DNA from: an uncultured Mucilaginibacter sp.
GTDB lineage: Bacteria; Bacteroidota; Bacteroidia; Sphingobacteriales; Sphingobacteriaceae
Length of the DNA stretch: 43,778 nt
Reading direction: 5' to 3'
Assembly (NCBI GenBank): GCA_903866915.1
Contig: CAIPPO010000033.1
Location: 1-43,778, forward strand
Shown: in pieces, positions 8,631 through 15,282 of the stretch
Layout of the letters: every line of letters begins with the position of its first letter
Position numbering within the stretch: position 1 is the first letter of the stretch
The notes under the pieces: generated by a model
What the model was told of the DNA's origin: nothing
Databases searched by the model: none
What the model saw: only the letters and a program-made list of their open reading frames with translations
Translations under genes and position numbers: made by a program

Positions 8631-9839
8631 ATGAGTAAAAGTGCAAATGTCGAATTCCAGCTGTCGGAATTTGCCAAAGAACTCGGTATTGAACTAAGCA
8701 ATATTCTCGACTATTGGATCAACAATACCATTGATGAAAAAGAAGGCGGTTTTTTTGGCAAGATTGACGCTGGCAACCTTGTGGTACCCGGTGCGCCCAA
8801 AGGATCGGTACTCAATGCCAGGATATTGTGGAGCTTTTCGGCTGCTCACAATCTTAAGGCTAATCCGCAATATTTGTTGATAGCCGACAGGGCCTATCGA
8901 TACCTGATGAATTATTTCCTGGACGAGAAATTTGGTGGCGTTTATTGGACCGTTGACCATGCAGGAAATAAACTCGATACAAAAAAACAGGTTTATGCCA
9001 GTGCTTTTACTATTTATGCCTTCAGCGAATACTATAAGGCAAGTAAAAAGGCCGCAGTTTTACAACAGGCGATCGAATTGTTCGGCTTATTGGTCGACAA
9101 AAGCTTCGATAGCGAGAAGACGGGGTATCTGGAAGCCTTTACCGAAGACTGGCAAGCAATAAGTGACCTGCGCCTGAGCGCGAAAGATGCCAATGAAAAA
9201 AAAACCATGAACACCCACCTCCATGTTTTGGAGGCTTATACTAACTTATACCGTTTTTGGCCGAATCAAAACCTTCGGCACCACATCGTCTTGCTGCTCG
9301 AAAATTTCCTTGATCATTTTATCGATGCAGAAAAAGGACACCTTAATCTTTTTTTCGACGAAAATTGGCAATTACGTTCAACCCTGGTGTCATACGGGCA
9401 TGATATTGAAGCAACATGGCTTTTATTGGAAGCAGCCGAAGTTATCGGGGACAAAAACATTTTTGAAAAATTGAAGACAGTTGCTATCAGAATCAGTGAG
9501 GCAACGATCGAAGGACTAGACATTGATGGGGGTTTGTGGTACGAATATGAACCGGCCGAAAATCACCTTCACAAGCAAAAACATTGGTGGGTTCAAGCCG
9601 AGGCCATGGTAGGATTTTTTAATTCCTGGCAAATAAAAGGCGATGAAAAATACCTCGACTTATCGTGGAAGAGCTGGCAATTAATAAAGAATAAAATATT
9701 GGATAAACAGCATGGCGAATGGTATTGGGGAATAGATGAAAATGATCAACCTATGCATGGTGAAGATAAAGCAGGACTTTGGAAATGTCCGTATCACAAC
9801 ACCCGGGCCTGCATTGAAATCATACGCCGGGCAGGGTGA
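8631..9839 (+). CDS. Cellobiose/mannobiose 2-epimerase (AGE family)
   Basis: This 402-aa (alpha/alpha)6-barrel protein belongs to the N-acylglucosamine 2-epimerase family. Motifs seen in order are GGFFGKID (near 40), NARILWSFSAAHN (about 62-74), HLHVLEAYTNLYRFWPN, YGHDIEATWLLLEAAE (catalytic His region), KHWWVQAEAMVGFFN, and AGLWKCPYHNTRACIE near the C terminus (second catalytic His). The order and the roughly 400-aa length fit cellobiose 2-epimerases, which interconvert the reducing-end glucose and mannose of beta-1,4-disaccharides. It is cytosolic. It starts 6 nt after the phosphorylase stop, so the two enzymes are made together and act in sequence on imported mannobiose. Confidence 0.92.
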   Translation: MSKSANVEFQLSEFAKELGIELSNILDYWINNTIDEKEGGFFGKIDAGNLVVPGAPKGSVLNARILWSFSAAHNLKANPQYLLIADRAYRYLMNYFLDEKFGGVYWTVDHAGNKLDTKKQVYASAFTIYAFSEYYKASKKAAVLQQAIELFGLLVDKSFDSEKTGYLEAFTEDWQAISDLRLSAKDANEKKTMNTHLHVLEAYTNLYRFWPNQNLRHHIVLLLENFLDHFIDAEKGHLNLFFDENWQLRSTLVSYGHDIEATWLLLEAAEVIGDKNIFEKLKTVAIRISEATIEGLDIDGGLWYEYEPAENHLHKQKHWWVQAEAMVGFFNSWQIKGDEKYLDLSWKSWQLIKNKILDKQHGEWYWGIDENDQPMHGEDKAGLWKCPYHNTRACIEIIRRAG

Positions 9840-9913
9840 AAATTAACTGTACCGGCTAAATTATTAATGCCCAATTTGGTGAAAGCGAATAAACAAGCGG
9901 TAAAATAGAATAG

Positions 9914-9921
9914 TATATTTG
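9914..9921 (+). promoter_or_regulatory. Possible -7 promoter element before GH27 gene
   Basis: TATATTTG matches the Bacteroidota -7 box TANNTTTG and lies 33 nt before the alpha-galactosidase ATG. No TTTG is found at the expected distance upstream, so the promoter is tentative. It would let the alpha-galactosidase be transcribed apart from the epimerase. Confidence 0.3.
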
Positions 9922-9954
9922 ATCACCAATTATTTGATATCAAACTAAAAACTA

Positions 9955-11169
9955 ATGAGACGGATTTTTTTATTCGCATGCCTTGCAGCTTGCTGTGCTT
10001 TGCAATCTTTTGCACAGCAAAAGGAAAACTTGCTGGCCCCAACACCACCAATGGGCTGGAACAGTTGGAACATCTTTCAAACCAATATCAATGAACCGCT
10101 GTTGAAGGAAATGGTAGATGCCTATGTTTCTTCTGGTATGCGTGATGCGGGCTATACCTATTTTGTGCTGGATGATGGCTGGATGGGCATGGAAAGGGAT
10201 CAAAATGGCCAGCTGATTGCCGATCCGAAAAAATTTCCAAATGGCATGAAAGAATTTGCCGACTATGTGCATTCAAAAGGTATGAAGTTTGGTATCTATA
10301 ATTGCGCGGGTACTAAAACTTGCGCAGGCTACCCCGGAACACATGGGCATGAATATGAAGACGCCCGCCTGTACGCCTCCTGGGGAGTTGACTACCTGAA
10401 ATTTGATTGGTGTAATGCGGAAGGTATTGAAGCAAAAGAAGCCTATAAAACCATGAGCCTTGCACTTAAAGCAACAGGTAGACCCATTGTTTTCAGTCTC
10501 TGCGAATGGGGGTCAAACCGCCCGTGGTATTGGGCAGCGCAAGATGGACAGTTGTGGCGCACTACTGGTGATATTGGTCCTTATTTCAATAAAGCAGAAA
10601 AAAATAAAGATGGTTGGCGCCCTCTCTCAGTTCTCGATATACTCGACAGGCAGGATAGCATTCGCCAATATGCAGGTCCGGGCCATTGGAATGATCCCGA
10701 TATGCTGGAAGTAGGTAATGGGATGAAATTTAATGAAGACAAAGCACATTTTTCGTTATGGTGCATGCTGGCAGCACCGCTGATGGCGGGCAATAACCTC
10801 GAAAAGATGTCGCCGGAAACTACCGGAATTCTCACCAACAAAGATGCTATAGCGATAGACCAGGATCCACTGGGCGTTGGGGCATTCAGGTATTACCAGT
10901 TTGATGGCATAGAAATTTGGGTTCGGCCGCTCGCCAATGGCGATATTGCAGTTTGTTTCCTTAACAGGTCCGATCGTACACAAACAGTAACCTATGACTG
11001 GGCGGCTCACCTGATCAATGACAAGGTATCAAAAATGGATATCGACTTTAACCAAACAACGTATAAGCTCAAAGATATCTGGTCAAAACAGGATTTAGGT
11101 ACGACAAAGAAATTGTTTAAACAGGTTATTCCTTCAAATGATGTCATCGTACTGAGATTGATAAAGTAG
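9955..11169 (+). CDS. GH27 alpha-galactosidase, secreted
   Basis: This 404-aa protein has a Sec signal peptide (residues 1-20, ending SFAQQ). It has a GH27 (beta/alpha)8 domain that opens with TPPMGWNSWNIF (about 30-41) and continues with YFVLDDGWM. The nucleophile is Asp151 in DYLKFDWCN. The acid/base is predicted as Asp206 in LWRTTGDIG, equivalent to the RxxxD of human alpha-galactosidase A. It also has GPGHWNDPDML and the family's C-terminal beta-sandwich. The enzyme removes alpha-1,6-galactose and should work in the periplasm. It lies 115 nt after the epimerase, so it probably debranches galactomannan oligosaccharides before their import by the symporter. The substrate is inferred. Confidence 0.92.
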   Translation: MRRIFLFACLAACCALQSFAQQKENLLAPTPPMGWNSWNIFQTNINEPLLKEMVDAYVSSGMRDAGYTYFVLDDGWMGMERDQNGQLIADPKKFPNGMKEFADYVHSKGMKFGIYNCAGTKTCAGYPGTHGHEYEDARLYASWGVDYLKFDWCNAEGIEAKEAYKTMSLALKATGRPIVFSLCEWGSNRPWYWAAQDGQLWRTTGDIGPYFNKAEKNKDGWRPLSVLDILDRQDSIRQYAGPGHWNDPDMLEVGNGMKFNEDKAHFSLWCMLAAPLMAGNNLEKMSPETTGILTNKDAIAIDQDPLGVGAFRYYQFDGIEIWVRPLANGDIAVCFLNRSDRTQTVTYDWAAHLINDKVSKMDIDFNQTTYKLKDIWSKQDLGTTKKLFKQVIPSNDVIVLRLIK

Positions 11170-11303
11170 TGATGCTGTTTAGTGATTGGTTAAGCAGCGA
11201 TCAGTTAACTGGTGACTGGTTTATTTGTGATTGGTTAACTGTTGATTAGTAAATGGGTGACAAGTTAATTAGTGCCTAATGTCCACTAATACTACCAGCA
11301 CAA
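11170..11303. repeat. Degenerate GTGATTGGTTAACT repeat region
   Basis: Between about 11179 and 11270 the motif GTGATTGGTTAA or close variants (GCGATCAGTTAACTG, GTGACTGGTTTA, GTGATTGGTTAACTG, TTGATTAGTAA, GTGACAAGTTAA) recurs at irregular 14-25 nt spacing. No gene or clear hairpin is present. It separates the convergent alpha-galactosidase and MFS genes. Confidence 0.55.
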
Positions 11304-12452
11304 CTAAAGCCTGGTCCTGGCCGAAACCACCACCACACTAACACCCATACAAGCGATTAGCAGAAAGGATGCCCTTAACGTGGCAATACTGGCAATAAAA
11401 CCGATCAGAGGTGGTGCAAATAAGAAACCAAAGAACCCGATAGTGGAAACTGCGGCAATTGCCACGCCGGGAGCCATAGTTTTTGATTTACCGGCTGCAC
11501 TGTAAATCATTGGTACCACAGACGACACACCTAAGCCTACCAAAATAAATCCGAAAATGCCAGGTAACAGGTAGGGAAATACTACGGCAGTTAACAAACC
11601 GCCTGCAGTTAAACTGCCACTGATCATCAGAATATTCTTTAAACCAAAGCGGTGCGCAAACCAGTCGGCTACAAACCTGCCTGAAGCCATCGCCAGCATA
11701 AAACTGGTAAAACCGATACCGACCAGTTCTTTTGAAGGATGGATTACGTCACGGAAATAAATGGTACTCCAATCAAACATAGTGCCTTCACAAATCATCG
11801 AACAGAATGCGATAATGCCTAATTTGATCAATGAACTGTCGGGCATTACGAAAACTGGACCGCCGCCTGAACTTCGATCGTCATTGAGCGAACGAATAGC
11901 AATGAGTATGCTGGCAATGACTGACCCTGAAATGATAACAAAGTGGTGATATGGATCAATCTTTTCAGCGATCATGAGCGACCCGATTCCCGCTCCCGCA
12001 AAACCGGCCAAACTCCACAGACCATGAAATGAGGCCATAATAGGTTTTGAATACAGTTTTTCGACTGCTACTGCCTGCGTGTTGACCGAAATATTTACCG
12101 CATTGCTTGAAAAGCCAAAAAGAAATAAGCAGGAAAAAAGTTGCAGGCTGTTTTGAGCGAGCCCAAGGCTAATGAGCGTGACTCCATAAACTGTCAATGA
12201 ACCAACAAGCAGGTGCTTACTGCCAATTTTCGTGATGATCCAGCCCGAAAATGGGAGCGATGCCAACAAACCGACCGGTATTGCTAATAGAATACCGCCA
12301 AGTGCTGCAAGTGAAAGTCCCAGGTTCTGCTGTATATTGCCAATACGGGAAGCCCAGCTTGCGAAGCATAAGCCTGCCATGAAGAACATGGCTCCAACAG
12401 CTACTCTAAGTACTACCTTATCCCGGGAAGAATTATCCAATGTTGTATTCAT
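11304..12452 (-). CDS. MFS transporter, YbjJ-like
   Basis: This 382-aa integral membrane protein has about 12 helices. It begins after a short cytosolic tail with VAVGAMFFMAGLCFASWASRIGNIQQNLGLSLAALGGILLAIPVGLL, the N-terminal pattern of the YbjJ/FucP-related group of the major facilitator superfamily. It has a central loop at about residues 185-205 with a SSGGG stretch. Substrate cannot be read from the sequence; members of this group are often annotated as sugar or drug transporters. The upstream leader carries a TAAATTTG -7 box and a strong inverted repeat, suggesting dedicated control. It is convergent with the alpha-galactosidase, so it is probably not part of that operon. Confidence 0.85.
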   Translation of the reverse strand: MNTTLDNSSRDKVVLRVAVGAMFFMAGLCFASWASRIGNIQQNLGLSLAALGGILLAIPVGLLASLPFSGWIITKIGSKHLLVGSLTVYGVTLISLGLAQNSLQLFSCLFLFGFSSNAVNISVNTQAVAVEKLYSKPIMASFHGLWSLAGFAGAGIGSLMIAEKIDPYHHFVIISGSVIASILIAIRSLNDDRSSGGGPVFVMPDSSLIKLGIIAFCSMICEGTMFDWSTIYFRDVIHPSKELVGIGFTSFMLAMASGRFVADWFAHRFGLKNILMISGSLTAGGLLTAVVFPYLLPGIFGFILVGLGVSSVVPMIYSAAGKSKTMAPGVAIAAVSTIGFFGFLFAPPLIGFIASIATLRASFLLIACMGVSVVVVSARTRL

Positions 12453-12462
12453 GCAGTTCTTT

Positions 12463-12485
12463 CTTAGTGTTATAGATACACTAAG
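12463..12485 (-). promoter_or_regulatory. Inverted repeat in MFS gene leader, possible operator
   Basis: CTTAGTGT (12463-12470) and ACACTAAG (12478-12485) form a perfect 8-bp dyad with a 7-nt spacer. It begins 11 nt upstream of the MFS start codon and downstream of the -7 box at 12497-12504. The position suits a repressor site for a dimeric regulator. No regulator gene is adjacent. Confidence 0.5.
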
Positions 12486-12496
12486 CCTGTCTGTTA

Positions 12497-12504
12497 CAAA
12501 TTTA
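12497..12504 (-). promoter_or_regulatory. -7 promoter element of the MFS gene
   Basis: On the minus strand this reads TAAATTTG, an exact TANNTTTG match, about 45 nt upstream of the start codon. The -33 region shows GGTTTCC rather than TTTG, so the match is partial. Confidence 0.4.
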
Positions 12505-12541
12505 TCATATTTTGGCTGGAAACCGAATAGTTAATTGACAG

Positions 12542-13249
12542 CTAGGCGCAATCGCCGTCGGGTGAGCAACTTTCACCTTCAATTACGTTAATTACAGGTT
12601 GTGGTTTATCCTGTTGCCACTCTTTAAATGATTTTTCAAGAGTTTGGGTAAAGACGCCGACTTCCTGAGCGCCGGAAATCCCATATTTATTATTGAATAC
12701 AAAAAATGGTACGCCTCGTATACCCAGGTATTGTGCTTCTTCGACATCCTTTTTTACTTCAACAGCAAATGCATCACTTGATAGCACGTTTTTTACGAGA
12801 GCAGCGTCGAGCCCAATCTCGGCACCCAATAAAGCTAAGGTATCCGTATCATCAATATTCTTTCCTTCGGTAAAGTAGGCGCTAAACAGTGCTTCTTCGG
12901 CGGCATTGCCCAATTGATGGTGTTTAGCAAGGTGACTAAAACGATGTGCATTAAAACTATTGGCTACAATTGCAGTATCGAAATTATACTTTAACCCAAC
13001 GGCTGCTGCCATACCGGTAACATGGTCGTTCATATCGCGTGCATCTTCCAAAGTCCAGCCTTTTATATCGGCCAGGTATTGGTTGATATTTACATTGGGG
13101 TCGGTTTTCATAAAAGGGTTAAGCTGGAAACTTTTCCATTCAACCTCTAATTCTTCAGCGTGGCCAAACTGTTGCAGTGCTTGTTCAAAACGTCGTTTTC
13201 CGATGTAGCAAAAGGGACACATTACGTCGGACCAGATTTTAATCTTCAT
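12542..13249 (-). CDS. DsbA family oxidoreductase, FrnE-like
   Basis: This 235-aa thioredoxin-fold protein has the redox motif C11-P-F-C14 in IWSDVMCPFCYIGKRRFEQAL, directly after the first strand. An inserted helical domain follows (about 50-160, with NSFNAHRFSHLAKHH). The cis-Pro region is GIRGVPFFVFNNKYGISGAQ (about 177-196). This is the FrnE/2-hydroxychromene-2-carboxylate isomerase-related DsbA subgroup, which is cytosolic; no signal peptide is seen. The C terminus ends in CSPDGDCA, two extra Cys that could be redox active or metal binding. A TAGCTTTG box at 13270-13277 could serve as its promoter. Substrate is unknown. Confidence 0.88.
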   Translation of the reverse strand: MKIKIWSDVMCPFCYIGKRRFEQALQQFGHAEELEVEWKSFQLNPFMKTDPNVNINQYLADIKGWTLEDARDMNDHVTGMAAAVGLKYNFDTAIVANSFNAHRFSHLAKHHQLGNAAEEALFSAYFTEGKNIDDTDTLALLGAEIGLDAALVKNVLSSDAFAVEVKKDVEEAQYLGIRGVPFFVFNNKYGISGAQEVGVFTQTLEKSFKEWQQDKPQPVINVIEGESCSPDGDCA

Positions 13250-13269
13250 CTTTTTATAAGAGTATGATC

Positions 13270-13277
13270 CAAAGCTA
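13270..13277 (-). promoter_or_regulatory. Possible -7 element of the DsbA-like gene
   Basis: The minus strand reads TAGCTTTG, matching TANNTTTG, about 20 nt upstream of the start codon. No TTTG was found 19-21 nt further upstream. Confidence 0.3.
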
Positions 13278-13418
13278 CGCGATTTACCCTGTTATCTTAT
13301 GAGTTAAGTGCTAAAAACCAATATTTGATACTTACATGACCCCGCCGTTTTTCTAATTCATTTTAATATATTTATCCCTCTGTAAACCAATTTACATTTA
13401 CAACAATAAGCGTACCTG

Positions 13419-14618
13419 ATGAAGAGAAAAGAGCATTCCTCACTGTTTTGGATAAGCATGTTCGTGCTGTTCGTTCCCGGGTTGATACACGCTTATCTGT
13501 TAATGCCTTTCCCTGGCAGTCAAAATATCGAATCCATAAAATTATGCTACTATATTGAAAAAGTAATTTTCCCTCTGCGTATGCTGGGTGTAGTATTACT
13601 GCCCGTATACCTGTTCAGGTATTTTTCATCAAACAGTCGACTAAGTAAAATCGTAAAAATTACATTGTTGATTTTAGGATTGGGCAGTTTATATATTACT
13701 GATATAGCCTTTAAAGCTTCGAGCATGTTCGAAGAGCCCCGCAGTATCCGATTTGCCAATTCAATAAACAATAAAGTCCCTGAAAGTTATATCGTTTTAG
13801 GGGTAGTCAATAACGGCGTAGCAAAAGCTTATCCCCTGGTTTATCTGGGCTATCATCATAAAGTACAGGATAATGTTGGTGATTTACCAGTATTGGTTAC
13901 TTATTGTACCATGTGTCGAACGGGAAGGGTATACAGTCCTGTGGTTAATGGCGAAAGGCAAAATTTCAGACTGGTAGGAGCCAGACATTACAATGCCATC
14001 ATTGAAGATCAAAGTACCGGAAGCTGGTGGTATCAGGCAACGGGCGAGGCAGCGGTTGGGCCGTTAAAAGGCTCGTTTTTAAAAGAATTGCCTTATGAAC
14101 AGTCGTCGCTTAGTTCCTGGTTGGATAAGCATCCTGGTTCTTTGATATTACAGCCTGATGGTCATTTCAAGGATGATTATGAAGATTTGAAATATTACGA
14201 TGTCAAACAACCGGTTGACAAGGATTCGACTATAAAGAATAAGGATACACTATACCGAAAAACCTGGGTTGTTGGTGTGATAGCTGGTAAACAACCAAGA
14301 GCATATGACTGGCGTAAATTGCAGGAAATTTGCCTTTTGAACGATCAGATCGGTAATACTCCGGTGTTAATTGGGTTGGAAGATGATGATCAAACTTTCC
14401 ACGCTTTTAGCCGGCAGGTGGATGGTAAACAACTCAGTTTTAAACCTGATTCCAATGGAAATCTGGTAGACCAGGAAACGGCTTCTGTTTGGAATTGGGA
14501 TGGTAAATGTATCTCGGGTGCTGAAAAAGGCAGGCAATTAACTAAAATACAAGCCTACCAGGAATACTGGCATTCGTGGCAACATTTTCACCCGGCTACC
14601 ACTTACTGGAAAAAATAA
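13419..14618 (+). CDS. DUF3179 domain-containing membrane protein
   Basis: This 399-aa protein has three hydrophobic N-terminal segments (about residues 8-28, 45-67 and 78-93). A large DUF3179 domain follows from about 110 to the end. Family marks are SYIVLGVVNNGVAKAYPL, LVTYCTMCRTGRVYSP with its two Cys, VGARHYNAIIEDQSTGSWWYQ and RKTWVVGVIAGKQPRAYDW. DUF3179 proteins are widespread and of unknown function; a metal or redox cofactor at the CxxC is possible but unproven. The domain should face the periplasm. It appears monocistronic and converges on the DUF3347 gene with a shared terminator hairpin. Confidence 0.85.
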   Translation: MKRKEHSSLFWISMFVLFVPGLIHAYLLMPFPGSQNIESIKLCYYIEKVIFPLRMLGVVLLPVYLFRYFSSNSRLSKIVKITLLILGLGSLYITDIAFKASSMFEEPRSIRFANSINNKVPESYIVLGVVNNGVAKAYPLVYLGYHHKVQDNVGDLPVLVTYCTMCRTGRVYSPVVNGERQNFRLVGARHYNAIIEDQSTGSWWYQATGEAAVGPLKGSFLKELPYEQSSLSSWLDKHPGSLILQPDGHFKDDYEDLKYYDVKQPVDKDSTIKNKDTLYRKTWVVGVIAGKQPRAYDWRKLQEICLLNDQIGNTPVLIGLEDDDQTFHAFSRQVDGKQLSFKPDSNGNLVDQETASVWNWDGKCISGAEKGRQLTKIQAYQEYWHSWQHFHPATTYWKK

Positions 14619-14647
14619 CAGCGATGGGTCAAATGCCACCGCTGTTA
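14616..14647 (-). terminator. Hairpin terminator of the minus-strand metal locus
   Basis: TAACAGCG (14616-14623) pairs perfectly with CGCTGTTA (14640-14647), and TGG/CCA extends the stem inside. On the minus strand it is followed by six T, the run of A at 14610-14615 inside the end of the convergent DUF3179 gene. It fits an intrinsic terminator for the DUF3347 gene. The plus strand has only a weak T-rich tail. Confidence 0.7.
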
Positions 14648-14658
14648 CGTCAACAAAT

Positions 14659-15156
14659 TTATTTAGCTGCTGCGATGGTTTCTGTCACCTTACTGCAATT
14701 GGCCATCCCCATATAAGGATCCCTGCCTTTGTCGCTTTCGCTCATGAAATACTTTTTGGTCATCGAACAATATTGCCTGTACAGGGTTTGCTGGTTTAAT
14801 TTTAAACTTTTAACCAGCGTATAAAGGTTATCAGACAGCGAAGCAAAATGTTCGCGCTGGTGGGCTACCCTGTTTACTTCGCTGATGTGACGGCTATCAT
14901 ATTCCAATTTTGCGATTAGTGCATTTTGGCCAGCAGTCAAGTTTTTTAATGGCAAATCGTTTAATGAGGCCAGCAGCAACTTTGCTTTGGCCGATGCTGC
15001 ATCCCCATCGTTGCCCGCAAGTGCATTTTTTACCGAAAGGTAATTGCTGATAACGGCATTAACCGGTTTGCTAAGAACTCCGGTTTGCGCTGATATTGGC
15101 AAAATAAGAACTGTTAATGCAAAAATTGTCAGCGCAATTGACTTTAGATTTTTCAT
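14659..15156 (-). CDS. DUF3347 domain-containing secreted protein
   Basis: I chose the ATG at 15156 (MKNLKSIALTIFALTVLILPISAQ), which gives a clean Sec signal peptide and 165 aa. The frame is open upstream to 15222. The mature protein is helical and matches the DUF3347 pattern: VISNYLSVKNALAGNDGDAASAKAK, then HISEVNRVAHQREHFASLSDNLYTLVKSL, and a C-terminal QYCSMTKKYFMSESDKGRDPYMGMANC. The His pair and the CSM...MGMANC segment, where Cys and Met could bind copper, are typical of periplasmic DUF3347 proteins encoded near copper-handling systems. It lies 126 nt downstream of a metal-receptor-like TonB gene. Metal binding is inferred. Confidence 0.82.
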   Translation of the reverse strand: MKNLKSIALTIFALTVLILPISAQTGVLSKPVNAVISNYLSVKNALAGNDGDAASAKAKLLLASLNDLPLKNLTAGQNALIAKLEYDSRHISEVNRVAHQREHFASLSDNLYTLVKSLKLNQQTLYRQYCSMTKKYFMSESDKGRDPYMGMANCSKVTETIAAAK

Positions 15157-15282
15157 GTGTTTATGTATGAAATCGTTTATAAAATTAAATTGTTTCAGCG
15201 ACTGGAATTGTTTTTCGTTCACAAAATCCCTGCCTGCCGGCGTTTTTAAAAATGTGCCGGGCTGCTTTACTAACCAGGTTCA

